Shown here piece after piece: positions 23,847-34,214 of a stretch of 64,000 nt of DNA. Each line of letters starts with the position of its first letter. The stretch's first letter is position 1. Source of the stretch: Rhizopus arrhizus (taxonomy: Eukaryota > Mucoromycota > Mucoromycetes > Mucorales > Rhizopodaceae). Location of the stretch: contig JAKZZE010000033.1 in assembly GCA_024220505.1 (NCBI GenBank), positions 372,001 to 436,000 on the forward strand, in the 5' to 3' direction. Under the pieces are notes generated by a model. That model did not search any database. It saw only the letters and a program-made list of their open reading frames with translations, and had not been told where the DNA came from. Both the position numbers and the translations under genes were made by a program.

Positions 23847-23993
23847 ATTTCAAGATGGAGAAGAGAAAGAGGCGGAACTACTATTTGGATCTTTTTTCGC
23901 TTTTTAACTCAAAATAAAGTAATAGCCAACCAATAAAAAAACTTGCGTATATTATCTCAAACTGATTGGCTGAAGAAAATTGGTATTTTATTA

Positions 23994-25837
23994 TTAACAA
24001 AGTAAAGAACTTATACTCATTTCTATCCTTGTACGAGAAGATATTCCGTGTGTATGTCTGACGGACGATCCAAAGAGACTATATCTAGATTCGCTCTTTG
24101 CCGCTGACGCTGCTGAGCTAAGTGTACTATTTGAGGTCTGTAAGAAATACTGTGCAGGATGCATCACTTTAGAGGATAACGTGACTCGATTGAATAAAGG
24201 ACTGAACTTGTTTGAATTGATTGGACAATTGGTGCCAGGCGCTGTGTTAAACTTTGGTGCCCTAAATGACGACAGTGGAGATGGCTGTCCTTGTTTAAAC
24301 TTAGACTCTTGGAGGTTGATTGATGTGGTATGTGTGAGCCAATTATCTTCAATATGTGTAACATTGATCATTGGTAAGTCGTCAGATACTTGGTCTATTG
24401 CTGGAGGAGTAACAGGGTATGACACTGGGGAAAATACAGCAATAGGGTTCATGTAATCTAACACTGTTTGGACAGACTCTTCTATTGTTTTGATTTGCTC
24501 CTGGTTATACTGACATCTTCGAAAGTTAGCAACAATGTATTGCTTAGATAATGTTGTTTGATCAAAAAGATCAGCACCTAGGCCACCTCCAATATAAGTG
24601 ACAACTTCATACAGCTCATATCCACCTAAATTGGTCTTAATGTTTATCATGTCTGAATATATTTTTGACCCTCGAGCAATCTGTATCAATGTCGCTTCAT
24701 CAGCAGTATTAAACATTGAAGATGTGCTTTTTTCAGTGATCAGGGTACCGCTACTGTTTGATATCTCCATTATATGTTCGAGATGTTGGCGGTGTAGTTT
24801 CAATAGACGATCTGCATCACTAGGTAAAATAAATTCATACAAAGAGTGGTGTGCAATATCTTGCGGATAATATCCCCAGAGTGAGTATACTTCTTTAGAC
24901 ACTGTCACACAGCATATTTCCATGGACAAAATCATGCTGATAAGCTCATTGTTTTCCTGTTGTTGCTGCAGTGTTGGTACAAAATTGGATTCATTAATCA
25001 AATCTGTATTAAATAGCTCAAATCTATCTATCATAATCTTGGGTTGCTTTTGTTGAGAGCCCGAGTATATAAGTGACATGTCACTAAGAGCCTGTTCAGA
25101 TGTATGCACACCCTCAAGAGTCATATCTTCATTCAACTGCGGGTTTCTTTGAAATGATTCATATATGGGAGGCATAGTTTGATTTACTTTATGCTGATCC
25201 GATATTGTGTTGTCATAAATAATTTGATTGCTATAGTCATTGTTTGTATATAACTTTTGCCCTTGTCCTTTTGGTCTACCTCTCTTTTTCTGCGATATGT
25301 CTTTGCAGGTATTTGCCTTGTTTTGGGAAACACATCGTTTGCATGGTCGAGAAACTAGATCACAAAATTTATTAATTCATAAATTACATAACGTGCACTT
25401 GCTTTTTTATTACCATCACAAGCTGCATGCGCCGCTTTACAGTTAATACCTGCAATAATGACATCTTAATATGGAAATCTATCTTTGACTGATTTTTTAT
25501 ACAATTACATGCGCTAAGAACATTTGAACGGAATCCTCTTTTTTTAACACCTTTGTTGCGTTTAGGCAATCCTATCACATGTACTTGATCAACACAAGTA
25601 CTTAATTTTCCAAAAGAAACACAATTTACACATGGACGGGAACGTTCTAAAGCTAATAATAAGATTTCATATACTAATCATAAATAAAAAAATACCATAA
25701 CAAGGTAAATTTGCTATTTTACAATTTAAGCCTAATTTATAATTCAATTAAATAAAATCAAAACAAGTCTTTTATCAATTACAAGCATTCAAATCTTTTG
25801 GTGTCAAAAAAGGAACATCAGTTACAATGGACGACAT
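23994..25837 (-). CDS. Transcription factor with two tandem Zn2Cys6 clusters and a PAS-like domain
   Basis: Five exons (25783-25837, 25696-25731, 25509-25652, 25414-25449, 23994-25354) total 543 residues in exact phase. Cluster 1 is C-LN-C-KIANLP-C, then RP-C-VN-C-VSFGKLST-C; cluster 2 is C-IN-C-KAAHAA-C, then RP-C-KR-C-VSQNKANT-C. Both follow the Gal4-type CX2CX6C...CX2CX8C spacing. A basic tail KKRGRPKG follows cluster 2. A PAS-like region lies around residues 215-300 (WGYYPQDIAHHSLYEFI, PSDADRLLKLH). The rest is Ser/Pro-rich. Zn2Cys6 proteins with PAS are fungal DNA-binding regulators. Each cluster is split by introns at the same two codon positions and each has a middle exon of exactly 36 nt, so the second cluster arose by exon duplication. 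Confidence 0.85.
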
Positions 25838-26689
25838 TGATTGCTTGTTCTAAAAAAATGCAGAAGATTGGTGTAAATAAACAAGCCTGAGGACAATGCT
25901 GGAAAACCTGGAAAACCAGGAAAAAACTAGAATACACATGCAAATGAAAGTGCCCAGTTTCCTTTGAACCAATAATTTTATTGCTTCGATTTGAATTGTT
26001 CCAACTGTTAAGTATATGTTGATAGACAAGTTTATTTGAACTGGATTGAATTTATTGTTGCCTCACCTTTAATAACGCTTCAAATTATACGTTTTGCCTT
26101 GCGATGAATACATATGCTTTATCTCTAAAATAAAAAGAAGATGCTTTAACTTATATTTAAATTTTTTAAACAACCAGTTCATTCATATGACTGTGTTATC
26201 TCGTAAGAATAAAAAAGACTATAAAATTCAACGAGACTTAGAAAGTTATCTTTTTATTTAATATTATTGTATCTGGTATTTATATCCTTTTCATGAAGAT
26301 TCAATTAAATCCTTTTCAAGATACTTTAATTCATTATAGCTATAGATCTAGTATGAATAAATTTTAGTATGAAGACCTGTTCCTGGTTATGCAAGTGGAC
26401 TGTTTATAATTATTTAAGTAGATCTATTTTTCATTTATGTCTCATTGCATCAGGAGCTATATTAAAACAACTTGTATTGAGTCAAAGGAGTGGAATTACA
26501 GTGACTTAAAAACCGTTTCAGTAAAATTGAAACTCACACATTTATCCTTTTTTTTGGAAATATTTAGAGTATACGTGTTCTTTTTTATTATGTTATTATA
26601 TGGCTTTTTTGCAACAAAGCAATGTAAATCCCATCTTGATCCATGAATTACATCTTGAGTAATGGCCATTTTAAAAAAAGGGGACGACT
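25838..26689. other. Intergenic boundary between gene block and transposon nest
   Basis: About 850 bases of A/T-rich sequence without a supportable gene. It includes the upstream region of the Zn2Cys6 gene and leads into a transposase relic. Confidence 0.4.
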
Positions 26690-27260
26690 GAAACGGCTTT
26701 TTAACAAAGTAAAAAAATACTAATATATAGTATTTCCACCCTTAGCTTTTATTACAGCTTGAACTCTAGCCGGCATACTATCAATATATTTACAACAAAC
26801 ATCTTTATCAAATGTTTCCCATTCAATTTTGATTCTTTCCCATAGTTCATGGACACCTCTTGCCCTTTATTCATATAAAGCTAATTTCAACTTCAAATGT
26901 CTCCACATGTGCTCAATTGGATTCAGATCAGGCTATTGAGAAGGCCAAGGCAGTACTGGGTACTTTGCTTCTTCTTTAAGATAAGTCGTTGTTATCTTGG
27001 CAGTGTGTTTCGGATCATTATCGTGCTGAAAGATGAAATCACCATCTCCTAATCGGTAGTAATCAAGTGTATCTGCCAGTTCGGTTTTTAGGATATGGAT
27101 GTAATCCGATACAATCATTCTGCCGTCGTATATCTTGCAGATATATCCAACTCCATGGGAAGTCATACAAGCCCACACCATAGCAATTCCACCGCCATGT
27201 TTTACGGTTGGGATTACAAGATGAGGCTGTAATGGGCTTCCAGACAGACTCCAATAGAGT
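26690..27260 (-). pseudogene. Tc1/mariner transposase relic (C-terminal half)
   Basis: Minus-strand frame from about 27260 down to TAG at 26720-26722. It begins at the YWSLSGSPLQPH position of other Tc1 copies in this window and keeps TVKHGGG, FQHDNDPKHTAK (second catalytic Asp) and PDLNPIEH (Glu). Stops interrupt the frame just before PDLN and again about 35 codons later. The N-terminal half, including the first catalytic Asp, is missing where the sequence abuts a zinc-finger pseudogene. No terminal repeats remain. Confidence 0.75.
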
Positions 27261-28971
27261 ATAAATGCCACTTATGTCAATCCGAAAACGTTGTCGATGC
27301 TAGACGTTTACGTGATCATTATGCCACAGTTGAAGGTAGGTTTTTATTTTTCTAAACAGAAAAAAATTCTAATTGTTTTAATTCATAGGCATCTGTTACC
27401 CCAGCACAAAATCAAAAACATATAATACAAAATAGTAAGAATATTTTCATAGAAAAAGTAATGAATATTTTTTGATGTGATTGATTTGTAGTAGAAAGTT
27501 TATTTCCGCGTCAGAAGCTAGAAGAAGAGTAAGATTTATACGTTTTAGCATCATATAATTTTACTAATATACCATTTCCTATATACTAGAAAAGTGTTAT
27601 ATATATCTTGGCATGTCCTAGTTGCTCTGATTATTTTGAGAAGTTGGAAGATTTGGCAAAACATTTAGAAGAAAAGCATGGTTTGTACATATAATTAGCA
27701 TATTATATGGAAAACTCATACTGTTATACAACTTCAATAGAACCGAAAAAGCGTCCTGAAGTTGACAATGGTTTCAAAAAACTAGTTGAAAGTAAAAAAT
27801 GGGTTTTATCCACAGGGACTGTTGTTGAAGATAAGCTCTACAGTTTTGGCAAAACATGTTTTTCAAACCATCCATCACAATCATTAATTCTAGATCTAAA
27901 TGATTTAGACATATATGTGCAAAACGAAGTGTTCACACCACAAGAAATTGAAGAAATCAAAACGTATCGTAATGCTGGGATGGGAAAAGAACTTTCAGAT
28001 GATTTCAAAAAATATTTAAACAAGTTCAGTTGCCAAAATGCCAGTGAAGTGAGAGACGCATTAAATGAAACACAAGAATGGGAGAAATCTTATGATAGAT
28101 CAAAATCGTTTGACTTGGACTGGATAAAGCACAGTATATATACATTGCTGCGAGAGTATGAGGATGGCTCGTTTGAATTCGATCATAACGAACTGTGGTA
28201 TAATGTGCATATTTGGGATTAATTGGTCGTTGTTTTGGGAATGTAAAAGGTGTCGAAGTAGTACGGTAATATCTAGATTCAGCACAACCACTCAAATACT
28301 AACTATAATTATTAGTGGTGAAACTTGTTCGGTAGCATCATCAATTAGAAAAAGCAATAAACGAAATATAAGAGATGTCGAAGAAGGTCTTAGGAAACAA
28401 ATGAGATACATATGCGATCTCTTAATAAGGCAAAATGGCCCCACCAATGAAATAAATATGGAGTATTACGCTTCAGAAGTTGGAATGAAGAATAAGGAAT
28501 TGGAAAAAAAAGAAATTCGTGAAAATTTTTCCAAGCTGCCCAAATTACTAAAAGGCATGCTTGATACTTTAATCGTACAAAGAAAATTAGAAAACACAAA
28601 AGATATTTACACCTGCGGCATCATCTGTTCAGGTGAATATGATAAATAATTTATTTTAAAATTATTAATATATATATATTCTATATGTTATAGGCCTTAG
28701 TTTGTAGGTTCTCCGTGCGGAGAGGATTGGGTACATTACAAAGATAATTCGTAATAAACGACTGTCCATCTCAAAGTCAATTAGTAAATTTGGAGAATCA
28801 ATTATCCCTATACTTGTACAGGCATATGTTTTAAAACTACGAGTCGCTGATATTCATGACCTGTTGAATTCTTCTTCAACCAAGACCCGGCAAGGTGAAA
28901 GTTGGCTAGACACTTGTTTCTTTGAAACAAATAGCTTTGTCATCATTCCCCAGACGTCCCTATCAACATGA
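27261..28971 (+). pseudogene. C2H2 zinc-finger protein pseudogene
   Basis: Spliced plus-strand coding sequence begins inside a finger (YKCHLCQSENVV...RRLRDH) right at the transposase relic, then a second finger (CPSCSDYFEKLEDLAKHLEEKH, about 27616-27680), and after an intron ending near 27740 a long region (KRPEVDNGF ... ELWYNVHIWD). At about 28222 a one-base deletion in a T-run shifts the frame; in the next frame the protein continues LIGRCFGNVKGVEVVR, splices over an intron (GTAATA...TTATTAG, near 28266-28315) and runs to CGIICSG. A last exon after 28695 starts with a TAG stop five codons in and then stays open to 28971. Loss of the 5' end, a frameshift and a nonsense codon mark it as dead. 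Function of the long C-terminal region is unknown. Confidence 0.6.
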
Positions 28972-29002
28972 AGCTGGATTTGCTAAAATTTATCGACTCA
29001 AT

Positions 29003-29427
29003 TGTTGTATCCACACAACTAGTAAAGTGAACATTCATGGATAAACGAGAGATCTCCGCAATAGCCAACTTTGCCCTGTTGTCTCTATCCGCGTTCCCAC
29101 GACTATATCGGAACCTGATTATAACAACGGCAGTTCAATTCAACCTTATTCGATAATTATCGTTAGATCAATAATTTCTCTACTTCATTGTCCCTTGATT
29201 CGTCAAGAAGACAGCGGCTATTGATTATCTACTATCTTTCCTTTATCTTCCCATCCTTCCCACATCATTCTTTTAACCGATCAATTGAAATAGCGGTAAA
29301 GATCCAGACATCCAAAAAGTATAAATAGCCTCAAATGTTTTTATTAATAAAGCAACATATAATCTTAAGTTTCACAACTATTGTCTTTTTTTAGTTTTTG
29401 TCTCTTATTTTAATACTTGGCAAAACA
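29003..29427 (+). repeat. Solo LTR with 5-bp target duplication
   Basis: A 425-bp block starts TGTTGTATCC and ends GGCAAAACA, flanked on both sides by TCAAT (28998-29002 and 29428-29432). It contains a TATAAATAG box at about 29320 and AATAAA 25 bases later, the U3/R signals of the LTR family also seen at 41.05 and 50.76 kb. No internal retrotransposon sequence is next to it, so the element was lost by LTR recombination. Confidence 0.75.
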
Positions 29428-29469
29428 TCAATTAATTAAAAATCATCAATTGTTAGCGTAATCATAATA

Positions 29470-31124
29470 CAGTGACCCGCAAAACTGTCCCAATGTTTCG
29501 TAATTTTCTCTTCTAGGGCTTGTGACTCCATTGTTGTTAAGCTAATGTACACCTTATTGTATATCATTCGATAGCCAAAGTCTTGTAGTACCAAAAAATG
29601 TAAAGTAAAAGCAAATTAAAACAGCGCAGACGGAGATAGAGGGGGTAGAAAACAAGCGGTGCATTGGGACAGTTTTGCGGCACTTTTGAAAAAAAACAAA
29701 AAACGATGAAATAGCGACCCACAAGTTGTATAGATGTACCAAACTGCTTACAAATGTGCATTGTACGTCTCTAAGTCGAATTTTACTCACTGCTGAAGTT
29801 TCAAGCTCCTACTGATTTATTACTCGCTCATTATATCTCAATATGAAACAAGTCTCTCAAGATACAGTTGTTCAAGCAATTTCTTTACTTCAACAAGGTA
29901 AGTCGGTTCGGGAAGTGGAAAGGATTACTGGCTTGAGTATGAGTGCTGTTGGGAGACTCCAAAAATCCCATTGCTTTGGACTTGGAAAGCCAAAAGGCGG
30001 CCGACCCAAGTTACTGTCTGCAGCTGATGAACGCTATTGTGTGCGCCAAGTGACCAAAAACCGCATATCTAGTGCAACAAAGGTGGCTAAGGAGCTAGAA
30101 AAAGACACTGGAAGAAAAGTAATTGTCGATAACGTGTGCAGAGCCCTTCGTAATGCCGGTTTTGGTGCGATTGAGAAGCCGAAGAAGCCTTTGCTTAGTG
30201 CGAAAAACATTCGCAAGAGGCTTTCTTGGTGTATGGCTCACAAGGACTGGACAGTAGATGACTGGAAACGCGTTGTTTGGTCGGACGAGACAAAAATCAA
30301 TAGATTTAGCTCTGATGGACGCACCTGGACTTGGATTCGATCCGGAGAAAGCCTGAAATCCCATCACGTCAAGATGACCGTTAAATACGGTAGAGGCAAT
30401 ATCATGCTGTGGAGTGCCATTACCTATGCTGGGGTTGGTTAGATGTGCAAAATCAATGGTAATATGAATAAAACACTGTACAAAGAGATTTTGGAGGATG
30501 AAGTAGAGCTTACAACTGAGCATGGAGCTAATAAGCTAGGGCTAGAAAGACATCAGGTGATTTTCCAACATGACAATGATCCTAAACATACGTCCAAATT
30601 AGTCAAAGAATACCTTGAACAGCAATCCTACAACATCCTGGAGTGACCAGCACAGTTCCCTGACTTGAATCCAATTGAAAATATATGGTCGTTGTTAAAT
30701 AGAAGGTTGAATGATTATGAAACAACAGCAAAAGGCATGAATGAACTATACGAACGAGTAACTAAATTTTGGTACGACTTAATGAAGCCGGAAGAGTGCC
30801 AAAAGGTCATAGAAACAATGCCTAAGCATATAAAACAATGTATCAAGAATAAAGGACGCTGGACTGACTATTAATGTCAAATAAATAAACCATTTTGTTT
30901 CTTTTCAAAAGTGCCGCAAAACTGTCCCAATGCACCGCTTGTTTTCTACCCCCTCTATCTCCGTCTGCGCTGTTTTAATTTGCTTTTACTTTACATTTTT
31001 TGGTACTACAAGACTTTGGCTATCGAATGATATACAATAAGGTGTACATTAGCTTAACAACAATGGAGTCACAAGCCCTAGAAGAGAAAATTACGAAACA
31101 TTGGGACAGTTTTGCGGGTCACTG
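29470..31124 (+). mobile_element. Tc1/mariner element with 223-bp TIRs (inactive)
   Basis: Starts CAGTGACCCGCAAAAC and ends with its reverse complement; the arms 29470-29692 and 30902-31124 match essentially perfectly over 223 bp. TA flanks both ends (29468-29469, 31125-31126). It holds one transposase frame on the plus strand, broken by two stops. Confidence 0.92.
29843..30874 (+). pseudogene. Tc1/mariner transposase with two nonsense codons
   Basis: Full-length frame of about 340 codons. N-terminal helix-turn-helix (SVREVERITGLSMSAVGRLQK), then catalytic WSDETKINRF (Asp 1), FQHDNDPKHT (Asp 2) and FPDLNPIEN (Glu, 34 residues later), the DD34E triad. TAG at 30440-30442 and TGA at 30644-30646 both sit where related copies have Trp, so each is a single G-to-A change. 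All three acidic residues are present, so decay looks recent. Confidence 0.88.
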
Positions 31125-31126
31125 TA

Positions 31127-31707
31127 CATGGTATGTATATTCGTGTCCAGATCCATACAATAATCTCAGGTTTTTTTTTCGAACAAGTAACTATCAGTTT
31201 AAGAATATATAGTATCCATGACTTCGCTAGTAAGCAGGGAGTTGATGCTATAATCATTCAGTAAACTACAGCCTAAGACATAGACTAAGGCATAGACTAA
31301 TGCATAAACTAAGGTATAAAATAACCCATAAAATAACTCATAAGGCTATAAGTGTAAAATAAGAAAAATGGTCTAATTATATCTGAAAAATGGGCGATTT
31401 ATGTTCGAAAAGCTGGGCAACTTAGATTCAAACACTTGGTCAAATTAGTCTGATTCTTTTGGGCAATTTTGTGAAGTTCAGGCTTTAGACGTCACGGCTA
31501 ATTTAAAATGAGTGTGTTACGTCAGGAATTTCTTGTTGCCTTTAATTGGCTGGAAGATGTAAAGCTTTTTAATCAGAAAAAGTCTATCTTTTATTTTTAT
31601 AAAATATGAAGTCTTTTTATACTTTCATAAGATGCTGCGAAAGGTTTTAGATTTGATAATACTTAATACTTCCATTGGTAATTACTCGATTCGTATTTCA
31701 TTGGTAA
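31127..31707. other. Region left of the first gypsy element, with small degenerate repeats
   Basis: It contains an imperfect tandem repeat of about 12-14 bp (units like CATAGACTAAGG, 31268-31345) and a 26-bp tandem duplication (TTGGTAATTACTC..., 31677-31730) that overlaps the end of the polyprotein. A 3' LTR of the gypsy element is expected here but I cannot recognise one. Confidence 0.4.
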
Positions 31708-32577
31708 TTACTCAATTCGTATTTCATTGGTAGTTGGTATTTCCATGGTAACCGGATAATCATTGATTTGATGACGAAAGCCCTTTGTGACATCCGGGGG
31801 ATTAGCAGAAGAAATGTCCTCATTTCTCGTTGTATATTTCTTCATTCTTGCAGCATGTATATTTTTCCAAATTTTTGAAGTTGAGATTTCTTGAACATCA
31901 AAGCGGTCGGGTGAGAGAATCGTAACCACTTTGAAAGGACCCCGCCAGCTACGCGTAAGCTTGCCGGAACGACCAGAAGCAGAATTGGAATGGACAGGAA
32001 AATCTACGAGTACTGTATCTCCAACTGATAAGGCGGGATGTTGTCTATGTTCATTAAAGCTAATCGTATTCTTGGCTTGGCTATGTAGGTTTTCCAGTTG
32101 TACGACAGCTAGGGCGCGAGAGAGATATTCTTTGGTTTGATGCTGGTATTCTTGATGAGAGATTGTTTTGATGCCAAAGTCTGGAGATGCTAATAGACGA
32201 GGTTCGCGGCCATGAACCAGTGTGAAAGGAGAGAACTTGGTTACCTCATGTGTACTAGAGTTGTATGCTAACTGAAACTCGTTTAAATGTTCGTCCCAAG
32301 TATTTTGATGATGGTTTAAGTCCATAAAGGAAACAATAAGGTTTCTGAGGGTTGCCATAAACCGTTCAACTAACCCATTTGACTGAGGGTGATACGCCGG
32401 AGCGAACGTTTGCTTGATGTTCAGGTGTTCAGCCAACGTTTTGACGAGAGTACCAGAGTATGGTTTCCCATTATCACTGAGAATACAACGGGCTACGCCG
32501 TGTTCACCAAATATTTTCGAGAGTGAGCGGATCAGCCAGAAATCATTGTTTTCCGGAACAGCAGATAATACGACATA

Positions 32578-34214
32578 CAGTGGGTCAAAAAACTGCACCA
32601 ACCTAACCTAGTTTTTCGGAAATAAGAGCACAGGTCTGTCAGTTTATTAGCAAACATTATGAAACTTGAACCAAACAGAGTTAATACTATTATGATTTAT
32701 TGACAAAAATTTCAAAGTCAGAAGCTGAGTATACACTTAAAGCGCGTCCAGAAGAAAGCGGAGGTCGGTTGGTGCAGTTTTTTGACTTCCTTAAAATCGA
32801 GTGGATCCGCCCTTTTCTGCTAATACTGCTTGTATTCTGTCGGGCATACTGTCTATATATTTGATGCACTGTTCTTTAGTAAACGAATTCCATTCATTTT
32901 CGACTCTTTCCCACAGTTCATTGATGCTGGTCGCCCTATTATTATACATGCTCAGCTTTAACTTCAAATGATGCCATACATGTTCAATAGGATTAAGATC
33001 TGGACTTTGTGATGGCCAATCGTCAATGTAAACCATGCCACTATCTTTCATCCACTGCGTTGTGGACTTTGATCGGTGTTTAGGGTCATTGTCGTGCTGA
33101 AATACAGATGTTTTCCAATTCAGACCGTAGTACTCCATAGTGTCTTTCAGACTTGTACCAAGAATTTCTTGGTATAGCTCTGAATTCATGGTACCATCAT
33201 AAACCTGACATGCGTATCCAGGTCCTGCGCTGGTTATACAACCCCATAACATGAGACCACCGCCTCCATGCTTCACAGTAACGTCGATATGGTGGGGCTG
33301 TAAACGATCGCATTTTTGTTTCCAATAATATTTGCAACCATCAGAGCCCCAAATATTAATTTTGGTCTCATCAGAGAATACCACACGTCGCCAATCATGT
33401 ACAGTCCAGTATTGATGCTTTTTTGCCCATGCCAATCGAGCCTTCTTGTGTTTTTCAGTCAATAAAGGCTTCTTCTTTTTGATCTCAGCATAAATTTCAA
33501 CTGAATGTAAAACATTGATGGCCGATTGATACGACATAGGGTGTCCAAGCTCCTCCAACTTCATTTGCACATCCTTGGCAGTCTTCAAATAACCCGTGAC
33601 TACTTGTCTCTTGATGTATCGACGCGTTGATTCTGTCACAATGCTCGGTCTACCTCCTCTTTTACGTATTCTATTATGCATCCACTTATTTGCATACCTA
33701 TTAACGGTATTTCTATGCACTCCAACTCGTTTCCCAATGACTGTAGGGTCAACGCTATCTTCTAATAGTGCTTTGATACTGTTTTGAACATCGGATGGAA
33801 GCGTTTTGGGCATTTCTAATGATAGATGGACACTGGTGATGTATGATGCGCTTGGGTAAAGTAAGAAAGAAAAAAAAAGAAAAACAATTGCAAAAAAGTT
33901 TATTTTAAGGTCCCCAGTGTGACTATGTATACCACAGACTAATTTAAATCTGCCGGAAAGGCCACAGTCCGGACATATGATATCAAACCCACTTTTATTT
34001 TAGAAGTCAAAAAACTGCACCAACCGACCTCCGCTTTTTTCTGGACGCGCTTTAAGTGTATACTCAGCTTCTGACTTTGAAATTTTTGTCAATAAATCAT
34101 AATAGTATTAACTCTGTTTGGTTCAAGTTTCATAATGTTTGCTAATAAACTGACAGACCTGTGCTCTTATTTCCGAAAAACTAGGTTAGGTTGGTGCAGT
34201 TTTTTGACCCACTG
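32578..34214 (-). mobile_element. Tc1/mariner element with 212-bp TIRs, intact
   Basis: Begins CAGTGGGTCAAAAAACTGC and ends with the reverse complement. Arms 32578-32789 and 34003-34214 match over 212 bp. TA duplications at 32576-32577 and 34215-34216. It sits inside the gypsy 1 integrase and carries an uninterrupted transposase. Confidence 0.93.
32791..33813 (-). CDS. Tc1/mariner transposase, intact DD34E
   Basis: 340 codons without interruption. N-terminal helix-turn-helix part (DPTVIGKRVGVHRNTVNRYANK) and a basic Arg/Gly segment (RIRKRGGRPS), then FSDETKIN (Asp 1), FQHDNDPKH (Asp 2) and SPDLNPIEHVW (Glu, 34 residues after Asp 2). KHGGGGLMLWGCI is the conserved core before Asp 2. The stop lies two bases outside the inner edge of the left TIR. 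It would bind the TIR and catalyse cut-and-paste transposition at TA. Of all the transposases here it alone has full length, all catalytic residues and matching ends, so it may be active. Confidence 0.93.
   Translation of the reverse strand: MPKTLPSDVQNSIKALLEDSVDPTVIGKRVGVHRNTVNRYANKWMHNRIRKRGGRPSIVTESTRRYIKRQVVTGYLKTAKDVQMKLEELGHPMSYQSAINVLHSVEIYAEIKKKKPLLTEKHKKARLAWAKKHQYWTVHDWRRVVFSDETKINIWGSDGCKYYWKQKCDRLQPHHIDVTVKHGGGGLMLWGCITSAGPGYACQVYDGTMNSELYQEILGTSLKDTMEYYGLNWKTSVFQHDNDPKHRSKSTTQWMKDSGMVYIDDWPSQSPDLNPIEHVWHHLKLKLSMYNNRATSINELWERVENEWNSFTKEQCIKYIDSMPDRIQAVLAEKGGSTRF

Noticed and set aside
31000..31212. Plus-strand frame of 70 codons
   Set aside because: Mostly Tc1 terminal repeat sequence.
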